Source: Girardinichthys multiradiatus (Eukaryota > Chordata > Actinopteri > Cyprinodontiformes > Goodeidae). Taken from it: a stretch of 64,000 bases of DNA. Shown piece by piece: positions 35,357 through 47,829 of the stretch (positions are counted from its first letter, which is position 1; each line of letters starts with the position of its first letter). The DNA is taken from contig NC_061794.1 of NCBI RefSeq assembly GCF_021462225.1, positions 42,718,914 to 42,782,913 on the forward strand. Direction: 5' to 3'. Under the pieces are notes generated by a model. That model worked only from the letters and a program-made list of their open reading frames with translations, had not been told where the DNA came from and made no database searches. Position numbers and translations under genes: made by a program.

Positions 35357-35690
35357 TTGGGAAGTCACACTATGACCCGTGTATTGTACACAGCGCAATT
35401 TACAAGACAAGTTATTTTCTGTTTGAAAAGGAGTTTCAGAGTAAGTAAAAGCATGTAGGGCTTGCATGGAGGGGGTAATGTTCACCTTTTTAATTTAACC
35501 TAATACCACCCATGGAAACATTCTTTTTACAATTGTGCTTGACCTATTTCCTCTCGTGTAATATATCGTTGAAGCAGCCTTGTGAAATAGCTTAAATATT
35601 CATGCTTGATTTCAAAATGAAGAGCTTTGAGAACATGGCTCCACGGGAGGATTGACACACGCAACAGTGCTCTTTCAAGCACAGACACTG
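35357..35690. other. Gene-free DNA
   Basis: No element or frame recognised. Confidence 0.5.
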
Positions 35691-36020
35691 AGCCACACTA
35701 GGGCCAAATTTGCTCCTAAGAAAGAAAAAAAAACCTCACACAGCCTTGACTGACTTCGTCCACCGTGTTGTGCACAGAGCATTAAAGCAAGAGTGGAGAT
35801 AAATGCGCTGTCAACGGCTTTAATGATTTATTTCAAACATTTCTCCCGATCCAATAAGGTTACAATCTCTGGCAGGTAATTGTTTACAGAGAAATAGAGG
35901 GTATTTGTTTGTTTTATTGAGCACTGAGCAGAGTGAATGCGCTTAGCTCAGAAATGGACGCATTGTCATAAATATAAATTCATTGTTTGAGACTCTTCTG
36001 TGCTTGTAATTCTCATCGTA
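35691..36020. promoter_or_regulatory. Candidate conserved non-coding element
   Basis: Repeat-free block with words such as gtcaacggctttaatgattt and cattgtcataaatataaatt. No frame. Inference from texture only. Confidence 0.25.
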
Positions 36021-36036
36021 CCTATTGGCACACACA

Positions 36037-37180
36037 CGGTGGTGTGAAAAAGTATTTGCGCCCTCACATGTTTTTTTCAGTTTGACTTTTTTTGTCTGAC
36101 TTCAATGTTTCAGGTCATCAAACAATTTTTATATCAGACATATGTAACCTGGGTAAACCTGAAAGGCATTTTTCAAATAATGATTTCATTTATTAAGCGA
36201 AGAAGGTTATTTAAGCCAGGTTGACGCTTCATAAAACAGTAACTGTCATCTAGACCTAAAAAGTACTTGCGTCACCCTTGGTAGCAACTACTGCCATCAA
36301 GCATTTGCAATAGTTCTCCTTTAGGATTTTCTGCTAGTGAGCAGAATTTGTGGTTTTATCAGTTACGACAAGATGTCCAGGTTCTGAAGCAGCAAAGCAG
36401 CCCCAGACCATCACACTACCGCCACCACGTTTTGGTGATACAATGTTCAATCTTTGAAATGCTGCGTTCGTTTTTTGTCAGATGTAACAGGACGCACATC
36501 CTCCCGGAAGTTTAGCTTTTTTCTCGCCAGTCTAACTGTCTTGGAGATCATCAAAATGTTTTCTGTAAGGCAGGTGTTGATGTTTTGTGTTGCTTTTTGA
36601 GATCTTTTGGCCTACTTTGTGTTGTCACATAAGTTTGGATTAAGTGATTTATTGATCCTACAGATCTGGCAGAAACCAAGTCTAGTTTAACTCAGCTGTT
36701 TGATGATCTGAATAATTCAATAATAATAACAAGTTCTCTCCGGGTACTCCGGCTTCCTCCCACAGTCAAAAGACATGCCTGTTAGGTTATTTGGTCACTC
36801 TAAATTGCCCTTAGGTGTTTGAATGAGTGTGTGTGTGGTTGTTTGTGTGTTGCCCTGCGATGGACTGGCAACCTGTCCAGGGTGTACCCCACCTCTCGCC
36901 CATAGACTGCTGGAGATAGGCACCAGCTCCCCTGTGACCCACTATGGAATAAGCGGTAGAAAATGACTGACTGACAACCAAAATTAGAGAATGCAGTTAG
37001 AAAAAAGGTTTTCAGACAGGACTTTGAAAGGGGCACAGACTCTGTGATGTGGATATCAGGACAGAGATAGTTTCAGAGGAGCAACTGAACACTTTTGACC
37101 CGATGGTATACAGTTAGGCAAGAGAGTTGGATTGAAGAAGGGATGAGAAGAAACCTGTAAGGGAGCAAATACTTTTTCTT
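36037..37180 (-). pseudogene. Degraded Tc1 transposon interrupted by a SINE
   Basis: The left end (gtggtgtgaaaaagtatttg) and right end (gggagcaaatactttttctt) are the termini of a fish Tc1 family. Internal minus-strand relics (agcagccccagaccatcaca, cagatgtaacaggacgcaca) derive from the transposase. Stops and deletions are numerous and no frame is left. A 5'-truncated SINE (36733-36974) sits inside, so the Tc1 copy is older than the SINE. Confidence 0.7.
36733..36974 (+). mobile_element. SINE copy 3, 5'-truncated
   Basis: Begins within the SINE body at gttctctccgggtactccgg and keeps the full 3' part through agcggtagaaaatgactgac. The tRNA-like head is missing. No clear flanking duplication. Confidence 0.85.
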
Positions 37181-38335
37181 TAGCATTTACATCCATTTCT
37201 TGTGCTACTGTGTCTTCTTTAATCCTCTTTGTTAGGGTTTTAGGCCTTTTTGTTTGTAAGGTCCGAACAGCCGTGCACTGTCCTCACCTCTCTGTGTGCA
37301 TGTGCCTCTGTTAGGTAAGGCATCAGAGCAGCCTGTCACCTGTCCCTTGCTATAGCTTTAGTCTGCGTCGACAGTTGTGTCCACCCTGGGTTTGTCAGAG
37401 TCTATTCAGACCTGACCTGTCTTGTTCATCTCATGGCAGAGGATGCTGATGGACATTTCCAGTTCTCCATCTCAGTGTCCATCACTCGGGCGCGGGATGC
37501 ATCCCTGACGCATCTTAGTTTGAGCTCCTGAAATTTGTTGACAGTTGCAGAGGGTGGTCTGCAGTTCTGCCACACTCAATTACAGCAGATGTGATGTGAT
37601 TCTGACTTGAGGGATGTAAGTTGCCTGCTGTGCATAAATGTTCAATTGTGGTCGATCGATATCTTGCTAATAGGTTTTGAAAATTGAAAACAATGCAAAT
37701 AGAACAAATGCACAAACCCTGCTGAGGGATTTTGAAAAACAAGCCCAAAGGGCTAAGTGAAGGTGGGGTAGGTGACATCAATTATTTATTTATTTCCAGT
37801 CCTGGCGGATTAGTTTCCTTCATCTTCTTTCATGTTTGTTGCTTTGCTGCCAGTCAGTCGCGTGTTTGTTCTCTTAATTTCCTGCGAGTTGCTGATGAAA
37901 AAGAAGAAGTATTTAATTAGCACTCCCTCTGTTCTGCTGAAACTGTTTGTTTGTGTTTTTTATGGGATCAGGAGAGGAGCTTGAGTCTGTTTCTAATGGA
38001 GATGGAGGCAATCAGATAACCAACACTGCCACCCATGCTCTCTTTTCCTCTTCTTAAAGAGGACAACTTCAGCTTTTAATAAACATGTAATAAGAAGGAA
38101 AACAGCTGGTAGCTGCATCACAGATGGCGACGTTCTTGGCATCTCCAAGAAAGGGACCACACATACAGATGGCTCATTATTCCAGCATTTGCTTATGCAT
38201 ATTGCACAAAATTTTATTCCAATGTTTAACATCCAGTATGAGCAATACAGGTGTTGCTATTTTTCACAGGGCTCCCCTTGCAAAGCAAAGTAAGCAGATG
38301 CCGTCTTGGTTTGGTCACATCTTTTGATGTAGATC
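37181..38335. other. Gene-free DNA
   Basis: Mixed-composition sequence. No coding frame or element recognised. Parts (37250-37500) are unusually GC-balanced for the area. Confidence 0.5.
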
Positions 38336-38339
38336 AAAC

Positions 38340-39180
38340 TCACACGAGCCTCAAAAACTACTTCTCTGCATCAATATTTCATTGCCGTCTCTGTTTGTGA
38401 GGAGCAGCACGCTAATCTGCACTCAGGTGCAATTCGCACTAAAACCAGCTGTCAGTCTTGCCGTGACTGGAGCACTGCTTTCAGAATGCACCTTTGTGTC
38501 ATGGAGGTAACAGCCTGCGAATACCTCAGCGGGTTGTTGATTAAGAATGAGGGAGAGGTATTGATCACAAAGCAATGACAAAAAAAAACAAGAAAAACAA
38601 GCATAGCACGGCTGCCTGAGAGCAAGGCTAATCACCTAAAGCATACATCCTTGACCTGTATAAAACCCCTCGGACCGAGCGCTTTTTTCTGAAAGCACAA
38701 ACTCCTAACTACTCGGCATGTTTCTGAACTTTTGCGTTCTCCTTTTATTATTTATATGCACTCAAATAGAAAATGTCACTGGTGAAAAATAATTTGACTG
38801 AAAACAAGGCGAACAATTGTGTCCCATGAGAGAAATGTATTCTTTTGTTGAGGCTTTTTTTAGGTTGACTGTTTTAAATTACAGATGCTCTCTAATTGGC
38901 CATGGTCAAATAAAACCCGCCTAATGAGGCATTGCATTCATTTGCTTATTTCCTTTCAAGTCATTTCCCTTTGTATTTGAGAGCAAAAAGTCTGCTCTTG
39001 TGTTTGCTGTTGTTTCTGGTATTCAGTCAAAGACTCTCATGCCTCCAATGAATATGTAAATATTTATTTTTTTCTGCAACAGAAGAGCTGAAACTGTGAA
39101 TTTACTCATTAGCTATAAAGAGCAACACTGCTTTTGCTCCGCTAATATGATGAACACCAGCTGCTTTTTAAGAGACAGTT
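38340..39180. promoter_or_regulatory. Candidate conserved non-coding region
   Basis: Two repeat-free blocks, about 38360-38660 and 38870-39170, with words such as gcacgctaatctgcactcag, ctctctaattggccatggtc and gctaatatgatgaacaccag. No convincing frame. Inference from texture only. Confidence 0.3.
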
Positions 39181-39765
39181 CAGAAGTTTTAGTGTAAGGT
39201 TCCATTAAAAGGTTATAAGCAGTTAATATCTTACCTGCAGTAGCTAACTCTGTTGGTGTTCTATTCAGTATAAATCCACATTATTTATGGTGCCATCTAT
39301 TTGTACTCTAAAGTTGGATTTTCAGAGTTCATAGTTGGAAATGCAAAAAGAACACCCTTTGAAGTCACAATTCTGAATGGAAAAGCCAGCTTTAGAACCT
39401 CGGTTGGTTAGCATTTTTATTTAGTGTTTGAACTCATAAAAGAAAAACAAATAAATTATTGGCTTGTGCTGTCAATTGTTATAAGTAATGCAACAATTAG
39501 CCAATCCTACTAATTTTCTAGAATGTGTTCAACTCAAGTAGGATGTCATTCCCAGATGCAAGGCAGATGAAACACACAAAATAAACAGATATAAATAACA
39601 AAAAAAGAGTGAAAGCTATACAGCTTTTATAAGAATAAATGCAGCTCATAGTGTTGCACACAGAAAACACATGGATTAAGAACCATGAACTGTATAGTTA
39701 GAACAAGACAAATAAAAACTTAAAAACCACAAAATGTACCAAGAAATAACACCCCAGGAATGTAA
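39181..39765. other. Gene-free DNA
   Basis: AT-rich unique DNA; nothing recognised. Confidence 0.5.
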
Positions 39766-39769
39766 CAAT

Positions 39770-40320
39770 AATCAGTTTTTAAGATTACCATGATAACATT
39801 TCAGACGGTTAGTATTGCTGTTTTAAAGCGAAATGACCGTTAAAACAATATGTGATAACTATGGTGATAAAATTTATTTTAGAATTTTTTTCAATGCTCA
39901 TCCATTTCAGTGTTACAGTATTACAGAGATATTTTAACTGCCAAAAAGAGTGAAAGGTTAAATATAGCTGTATTTTAGACTTTGTGTCTGGGCATTGAAG
40001 GCTTTTTGAAGGTATTCTTCAACTACCTACATGCAGAAAGAAATTATCCTCTGCCTCCAGCCACCTACAGGCTAAGTCTGTCGTTGTTTGCAATCCTCAG
40101 AATCGGCTGGTTGGTCTGTTTAACTTATTCCTAACCTCCTAGGTTTCTTGATATAATGAGCCAGCATTACATTGGTCTGCCTTTATACTCGACAGGACAG
40201 CCAAAATAAAAGCAGTTCAATGAGGGTCTGGTTTCTTAAAACGGTTAATTCAGCCAATGAACAAAGACAGAACTTTGTGCAAACCTTCATAATAGGAGCC
40301 TCTAATATATATTTGCTGCA
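39770..40320. repeat. Old dispersed repeat, family A, copy 2
   Basis: Co-linear with 10921-11420: gattaccatgataacatttc near 39783, ggttagtatt, atatgtgataac, ggctaagtctgtcgttgttt and tttgtgcaaaccttcataat near 40275. No frame. Confidence 0.5.
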
Positions 40321-40340
40321 CTTTGTACTTCAAAAACCAG

Positions 40341-40344
<4 letters not shown>

Positions 40345-40390
<46 letters not shown>

Positions 40391-40456
40391 AAATATATAA
40401 TTTATTACTACTACCACTAACAGTACTACTACTACTACTAATAATAATAATAATAA
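40345..40456. repeat. Compound microsatellite (AT)n-(ACT)n-(AAT)n
   Basis: A pure 41-base AT run at 40345-40385 is followed after a short interruption by tactac/actact repeats and then aataat repeats. Confidence 0.95.
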
Positions 40457-40459
40457 ATT

Positions 40460-41465
40460 AATAAATATAGAAATAATAAAACAATATATATAATAAAATA
40501 TTTATGTTGCAAGCTTACCCTTAGTAGTAATACTTGTTTCATCTTTTCAGCATATTTTAAGAAAACTATGATACTATAGAAAATTTTATCATTTTTAAAA
40601 CTCATGTGGACGTCACAACCAAACCCCCATGATTGCCTCAGCTATTTTACGTGAGTAAAGATCAGTCCCTCCAATTTCTTGCGATTGCCCAATTACATAA
40701 ATTAATGCAAAATCAACCGATCCCTGCATTAGTTCATGCTAATGCTTAATTTTGTGTTTATTGCAAATTTTCAAAAAGTTTAAAAACATTAAGTTTAGGT
40801 GACCGCTAACTACCTGCTGCAGGTAGTAGTATTTCTTACTTCTACTGCACTGCTGCCTCAGTTTTACTTAATGTCAGTTGAAATCCGTGATCAAAATGGC
40901 AAGAAGCAAAAAGCGGAAAGGACCGAGCAAAGCAGTATCCATCAATTCTCCATGAGAGTGGTGGAAAATTCTATTGCACACCTTGCAATAAGGCACTTGA
41001 CCACGGAAGAAAGTCTATAATTGACAAATATTTACAAGGAATCAAACATCAACATGGCGAACATGTTGTAACTGATATGACAGTAACTGAATCACAAGCA
41101 AGAATAACCACCGCAGCTGAACGAAACCAAGTAAGAACATATTTAATTTATATTGGCTAATCATTACCCTAAACTGCATGTTGTTAAGCTAGCGAGTTTA
41201 TTCACATTTTAAAGTAAAAATTATGCTAGCACCAAATGAAAGTCAATTAATGGACTGACACCAGGCATGTTGTCTCATTTTATATTAGTAATTCTGAAAT
41301 GAGCACTTTTCTAAAAACAAACACAAAGCGGAAAAAAATAGTGCAAAATTCCTTGCTAATTGTTTGATTTGTTTGATTGCAAAAAATAAAAAAAAATTTA
41401 AATAAAAAAGCGAAATCCTGGAGGGACTGAAAGATGGTGTCTTGTTCATTTGTTCATCATACAAA
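40460..41465. other. Gene-free DNA
   Basis: AT-rich. A 73-codon frame at 40799-41020 has no recognisable domain. Confidence 0.5.
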
Positions 41466-41469
41466 CACT

Positions 41470-41930
41470 AATCCAGTCTTAAGAAAAAAGAAAGAGCTGA
41501 GGCAAAGGCGACTCTTCTCTGGACATAAGATATGGACCATGAGATATGGACCACTTCTCTCTGGGATCTTAGGCTTAAATTAGCTCTCTTTGAAAGGGTA
41601 GCTGGACTAAGCTTCAGACACATGGTGGGAACCCCTATCATCCTGGCAGAGCTCCAAGTAGAGTCGCTGCTCTTATGCATCGAAAGGGGTCAGTTGAGGT
41701 GGTTCAACTACCTGATCAGGATGCCTCCTGAGATCCTCCTTGGGGCCTTTTTTGGGCAGATCTAACTTGGAAGAGACCCTGGGGCCAACTCAGAACCTGC
41801 AAGAGGGAATGCTTAGGGATCCCATAGAGTGAGCTAGGGAGAGGAATAAATGAATCAATCCTGGATCTGTCAGATCCACAGCCCTAATCTCAAATAAGTG
41901 GAAAACAGCAGAGGGATTAACTGAACTTCA
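41470..41930 (+). pseudogene. Rex3-like (RTE-clade) retrotransposon 3' remnant
   Basis: Plus-strand frame 41532-41765 reads AELQVESLLLCIERGQLRWF and RMPPEILLGAFF, matching the conserved C-terminal region of Rex3-type ORF2 (the recalled pattern is ERGQLRWxGHxxRMPP). It is interrupted by stops, and further downstream the frame is lost. It belongs to the same family as the insertion at 54330-55303. Confidence 0.75.
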
Positions 41931-43030
41931 TTTAAAAAATGTTGAACTATCCCTTTAATGTAAAGGCTGAACAGCCTAGACCTACATCTGACTCCCTGCA
42001 ATCTCCATTACGTGATGAACTTAGCTTGGACTTCTCTTTTAACATGATGATTAAGTGTGCTAATCACAAGTGAGAGCGAGACGCAGACACATTTATCCTT
42101 CCGTCTGTGTGCGAGCGTGTGTCCTGAAACATCCGAGGGATTTTCTTTCAGACCTCCTCACACTTGACACTCCATGTATGCTGAAGCTGTCCTGTCCAAT
42201 TTATAACAGAAGTCAATGTGACCTTTATCCCGGCAATAACTATAATGTACTTTAGCACATGTCAGTCTCGGGTCAGGATCATCCCCTGTGTCATATGTTT
42301 TGTCTTGCATGTTGTAGAGTCACAAGGGATGTTCCTCTGCTCCTTTGGGCAGTGGCCAATTCAGCTTTAAAGGGAAAGCAGACAGGTAATAGGTGCAGGA
42401 ATCATGTAACATGTTATTAGAGCCCTGTTTAATAGAACAGGCTGTCATAGATTTTTTTCTTTGCTCTGTTATATCTTTCTTGAGCATCAAGCATACAGTA
42501 GATACTGCTTTAAATCTTATTCTAACAACCACAATAAAAATAACCTTATTCTTCCGATTATAGTCTGCAGCAAATGCGGAAAACAGAAGGGGCCAAAGGG
42601 GTTAGTGTGCTTAAAAGCATAGGTAGGCCGCACAAAATAACTGTCACATGTTTTTGGCTCTGATTTCGCCCCTCATACTCTTCTTATTGCTCATCAGCTA
42701 ACTTGTCAGGTCTGCTACATCCCTTTGATGGCATCACTGACAATTAGCAAGACGATGCCACACAAAACCATCTGGACAGGCACATCTCTCGTTGCTGAGG
42801 GAGACAGTTTCTGGTGTGACAAAAATAAATCTCAAGGTCAGTGTCTGTCACTTTTTAAAAGTATCAGATTCCTTCAGAGGTAGATTTATGAGATTGTATT
42901 TATTTTGAGAAGGTTTACAGGCTAATGACGAGGTGTCTGAGGCTGCTGAGCAGAGAGGAGAAATTAAATCAGTGAAGTACACAAACTTGTCTCTGCTTTA
43001 ATATTAGAAAATGTTTTATCCACATTTATA
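41931..43030. other. Gene-free DNA with a possible constrained block
   Basis: No frame of note. The piece 42640-42800 (cttcttattgctcatcagct, ggcatcactgacaattagca) has the texture of a conserved non-coding element. The rest is unremarkable. Confidence 0.4.
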
Positions 43031-43034
43031 GATA

Positions 43035-43370
43035 TAGTGCTGTGAAAAAAAAGTATTTACCCCCTTACAGATTTCTTCTAGTCATGTTTTTTGCAACACA
43101 TGTTTTTTTCACACTGTCAAAGAAATGTTCACATTAGACAAATAACCTGAGCAAATACAAAACACAGTTTTCAAATAATAATGTCATTTATAAAGGAAAA
43201 AGCCTAGCCAAACCCTCCTGGTCCTGTGTGAAAACTTAATTGCCCCCATTGCTAAATGAGTAATTAACTTTCATGAACATTGTTTGTTTTCTGAACTCAA
43301 TTTTACTGTCCAACCCCAGTCCTGATTACCGCCTGACCAATGGTTTAAAGAAATCACTTGTTGGGACCCA
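43035..43370 (-). mobile_element. Tc1 terminal remnant
   Basis: Starts agtgctgtgaaaaaaaagta, ttacccccttac, and continues with cctgtgtgaaaacttaattg and cttgttgggaccc. It is the end plus sub-terminal region of a Tc1 family close to that at 36037. No transposase sequence remains. Confidence 0.6.
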
Positions 43371-44255
43371 CAGCCATGGATCTCAACATTAAAACTCCGG
43401 TTCAAACTTTTCTGGAACTTTCAAAATAAATTGCATTTAACTGACTTCCAGCAAAACTTCAGAAGGGGAAGGGGGGTAACAGCAGACTTCCCATGATGCC
43501 AGTGGCTGCATAAAAGCGACCCCTTTCCAAGGAATCTTTCTCTTCCACACGGCCTCCAGAGGGACCGGACAGAGGAGACACAGCGCGCTAATGTCTCTTT
43601 GCTAGCAAAAAGACATAAACTCTTCAACTGGATCCGAGTGTCATACGATCATCGATCATATGCACTAAGATAAGTACAAATGAATCAGTCTGTGTATCCG
43701 GTAGATTCATTCATGAACGGGAATTAAGGTACAAGCCTGGCTTGACTTTCTCTCTGAGGCCTGCAGAAGCAAACTGTGTTCCAGAGAAGTCCCCAGTAGA
43801 GACGCTGTCTCTACGAAGCCGAGTGGAGCGGTTTTCCCAGTCTGAGAGGAGGACAACACGAGCCGCATCACCGTGGTAATGTGCAGTTTGGTTGGCCCAC
43901 AGAGCCCCCCCCCCCCATTCACTGCTGAGGAAGGTTAGCTGGAAGCTAACCCTGTTTCTTTAAACGTCGTCATCACCCGGACAAATCCTCAGCATGGTTC
44001 ATACGAGGTTAGGGTTTGGGCAGAGAGATTTAGGGTGAAATGATCTGAACGTTTTCATTTTATGAAGTTTAGTTTTGTTTGTGTTGAACTCAGCTATCTT
44101 GGTGCCAGCAGGCTATCTGCAGCACACGTGCTCAGGTTGTGTTCTGTGTTTGTGTGTTTTTAAAGTTAAAACAAACTTTATTTAAAGGGTGATTTTAAAC
44201 ACAGAAGATCGGCCACAACGCGCCGTCTGCGCTTATGCATTTTAACCCTTTTATA
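43371..44255. other. Gene-free, GC-richer unclassified block
   Basis: Higher GC than flanks, with a C run at about 43904-43916. The texture of 43550-43960 (ctgtctctacgaagccgagt, gacaacacgagccgcatcac) suggests a decayed repeat or LTR-like fragment, but I cannot classify it and saw no paired terminal repeats. Confidence 0.35.
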
Positions 44256-44259
44256 TATA

Positions 44260-44500
44260 TATGGAGTGTGAACCAGGTGGAGCAAGAAGACAGATTAGCT
44301 TGGAGCAGGTGAACCAAATAAAGATAATTGACAGACAAAACATGGCTTGAGCAGAACGAAAATCCAAGGATACAAACTAATAGAAACATGACCAGAAAAA
44401 TAATAAACAGAAACATGATTCAGAACTTCAACTGTGAAATAAGACCAACAAACCCAAAAACATCCATAAATCATAACAGTTATGCAGAAAGGTTACCTAA
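44260..44500 (-). repeat. Possible retroposon-like remnant
   Basis: Phrases cagacaaaacatggcttgag, aatccaaggatacaaactaa and agaaacatgattcagaactt resemble the reverse strand of the family suggested at 24485-24985. No ends found. Confidence 0.3.
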
Positions 44501-46095
44501 CAGCATGACTTCTACATAGCGCACATGAATGAATAGACAATTTGAACACAGCACCAGCGAAACGTCTAGGTGAGTTTAGCTATGTAACATTTAAAGTTAT
44601 TTAACAAAATTGTGCAATAACTATGGCTTTTACTGTAAAAGCAGGTCATACAAATACACACAGTAACTTTCTGTTTTTATTTCTTATCATTTTATTTTAC
44701 TGTCACTTTCCCCATTTAGACTTTAAAGACTAGTTTGCTTTCCTTATGTTCTGAATCAATTCTTTCAAAAAATGCAGTGTTACATTTGTTCAGTCCTTTA
44801 CTATTTGTAATGACTTTATTTTTGCAGACTGGCTTTAAACAAGGTTGAAGGGACAAATGGATCATTAAGTAGAATGTAGAACACACTGTCATTGTTTTGA
44901 AGAACATATTTTATGCAAGCCCTTCTCTTGCAACAGTAACTCATCCACAGCTCTTCCACCACCATGTGGTCCCATGATGCTTCTCGGCTTGTGTGTCCAT
45001 ACATCATGTTTGTGCATGCTGTACTAAAGCAGATCCCCTACAGAATAAGCTCCAGTGTGTCATCCATGCAGAGTTATCCCTCACCACTGGCTGACCGTGG
45101 CATTATTCCGAAGGGGACTATTTGACTAATAAGCATTTTCACTTCACGAGTGCTTGCTCTAGTCAATGCTGCTGCTGTAGATATGAACAAACTCTATCAG
45201 AGGACACCTTGGATGAAAATGAAAGAGAAGATGGACAATGCTTAAAAGTTGTAAAAGATATGATTTTGTTGAATAAATCTTACAACGGTCAATAACACAA
45301 TATCCAGGTTGTACTTTAATGTGAAGAATTTGTAGATTATATTGAAGACACAGATCTCTAAATGACGAGTTACACATGAATGCACATAATTTATCTTTTT
45401 TGTTTAGTCTCAAACATACAGCAGAGGCAGTGGTCTCATAATGATTTAAAATAAATATAGACCTTAATTTGAAATGCAGTGTTGCAAAAAGGGAAACACA
45501 GGCTGAACACTGCTTCCACACATCAGTTGCTCACCTCTCTTCAAGTGGGGTACTTTAAAGTTCAGAAAGTGTGGGCATTTACATTAAAATCACTGAGACA
45601 TTACGGTGTGCTGCAGATGTTACATAAATGCGGATAAACTAAAATAGTACTTTTAGGGTGTCCTTAAGTTAGGTCCACACATTTTATAACATGAGTGGTC
45701 CTGGAAAACTGAGGTTATTAAAGCAACCAGGTAGTCTGCAGTATGTAAATTAACATTTTGAGTGTACATCTCTGAAGTAATGGAAGATAACCTGAATATC
45801 TCTAATAAAACTGATGCAGTCAGCTCCTGGTTGACCATGCTGGAGCTAAGTAGGACATCAGAAAAAAATGACCTCACTGACCATCTCTGTGCAGCTAAGT
45901 CACTTCATATTTTAACAACCATCAGCTCCAAAACTATTTCAAATGGAATTAACCGTAATCTCCTCCTCCTATACACAGTAAAAAAAAATCATATAACAAA
46001 AGAATATTATTATTATAAAATTATTATTTTTATTGGCTCTGTGCAATTGCAGTTTTACTCATAAATTGTATTTTCTTATATACATTTTCAAATTA
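44501..46095. other. Gene-free DNA
   Basis: AT-rich unique DNA. Short frames (120 codons on minus at 45159-45521; 100 codons on plus at 45762-46064) lack domains. Confidence 0.5.
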
Positions 46096-46099
46096 TTTT

Positions 46100-47316
46100 A
46101 CAGCCCTTGAACATTTTCACATTTTGTCACAATAGTCACCAGCTAACCCTTGACCCCTGCACGGAGAAGTGGGTATAGACAATGGATGGATGGATGGACG
46201 AATGGATGGAAAACATCAACACAATGTATTTGAATTTTATTCATATTGTAGATTTTAATCCCTAGTCCTATGTGGTGTGTCTACCAGCTTTGCACAGCTA
46301 TAGAGCAATATCTTTGTCTATTCGTCTCCACATATTAGCTCAAGTTCAGTCAGCTTTGGTAGAGAGTGTCTGTGAATATCAGTTTCAAGTCCTTCCACTG
46401 ATCCTCAGTCTGGGCTTAGGACATTTTAACATACGAATATGATTTAATCACAACTGACTGCATGTTTAAGCTTGTTGTCCTGGTGGAGCGTGAAGGTCTG
46501 CCCTAGTCTCAAGCCTGTTGATTTCCCTGAATTTATCTTCACCCATCTTTCCATCATCTCTGATCAGTTTCCCTCTCCTTGCTGAAGAAAACAGTCCTCA
46601 CAGCATGATGCTGCCATCACCATGTTTCACTTTACGGATGGTCTTTTCTGGGTCATGTGCAGTGTGCGCTTTCCACCACACATACATTAGCTTTTTACTG
46701 GCAAAATTTCTGTAAAAAGGATCTCTGCAGCTCCTCCAGAATAACTATGGCTCGCTTGCCCTAACGTTCAGTTTAGGAGAACGGCCATATTTTGGTAAGT
46801 TAGTTGTTATGCCATTTTCCATTTTCAGAAGATGCACTGAACAGAGGTCCATTAGATGTTCAGAGCTTGGGATATTAGTTTATTAGTTACTCCTGCTTTA
46901 CACTTCTTCACACCTTTATCCTTTCAGCTCCCAAGTTCTTTGGACTTCATGATGCTGTTTGTTCACAATTTTTCAACCACAAACCTCTGAGGCCTTCACA
47001 TAACAGCAAGATTTGAAATTACAACAAGAAGAAAATTGGTTGCACTGGATGTTATTCAGAGGTATTAAAGTAAAAGAGTGAATGAAAGCCACACTTTTCC
47101 ATTTTATGTATAAAAAATATATTTTTCCTTAATACTTTCAGTTTAAATGATAGATTTTTGTTGGTGTGTCGCATAAAAAACAAACAAAGCAAATCGAAGT
47201 TTGTGGTTGTAACAAAACTGTGAAAAGGTCAAAGTTGTATGAATACTTTTCTAGGCTAACTTACTTTTGTGTTCCTATATTTATGGTGGCCACATGAAAT
47301 GATTCACAGCACTGTA
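46100..47316 (-). pseudogene. Degraded Tc1 transposon, nearly full length
   Basis: Bounded by acagcccttgaacattttca at the left and aaaaggtcaaagttgtatga ... agcactgta at the right. Minus-strand relics run in order across the transposase: ccatcaccatgtttcacttt (GGG-type motif region), ctctgcagctcctccagaat, gcttgggatattagtttatt and ggacttcatgatgctgtttg (near the original start). Stops and small gaps are everywhere. A GGAT tract (46181-46210), preceded by a short SINE-tail-like phrase, interrupts the left side. Confidence 0.75.
46181..46210. repeat. GGAT microsatellite
   Basis: atggatggatggatggacga-type run, likely the tail of a small retroposon insertion inside the Tc1 relic. Confidence 0.85.
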
Positions 47317-47825
47317 CAAATTCACACCGTGAACTTTGGGTTTGAAGGCTTGTGCGGCCACATTCGCAGTCCCTGCCATCACCACAGCAGACCACCCTGA
47401 CAACATCTTCTTCTATTGTGAGTCTTCCCTGCAGAAATGCCTCTCAGCACAGGGATTCAGTCCGTAGAGGGTTCCATCAGATGGCGCATAGCATCCCACA
47501 GTCTCTCACGCTAGGGCTTTGGTAGAAGTTCAGCACACATGAGACACCATCATTTGAAAAACATCTGTCACTCTGACAAATAATAAGTGCACAGTGCCTC
47601 CAGGGAAAAGGGAAGTGCAAGCTCCATATTTTATTTCTTTCTGTATAGCACTGCGACTGACTGCCTGTTTTTGTGTGTGTGCTGAACTGTACTTTATACC
47701 TAATGCATGCTCACACTGACAATTGACATTTTAAGGACATTACCCTTCACAAGGCGACCAGGACAAAAGGTAGGAAGATTTATCTGGCAGGGCGGGGCTG
47801 GTGAAATATTTTGATTTACATTTTT
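47317..47825. other. Gene-free DNA
   Basis: Nothing recognised. Confidence 0.5.
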
Positions 47826-47829
47826 TTCT

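Noticed and set aside
40345..40456. CRISPR-like or satellite array
   Set aside because: Simple compound microsatellite; no spacers or longer repeat unit.
43550..43960. LTR of a retroelement
   Set aside because: Texture is suggestive, but no second copy, no TG..CA ends and no primer-binding site were found.
45159..45521. Minus-strand 120-codon frame
   Set aside because: No domain, signal or neighbour support; composition like the surrounding non-coding DNA.
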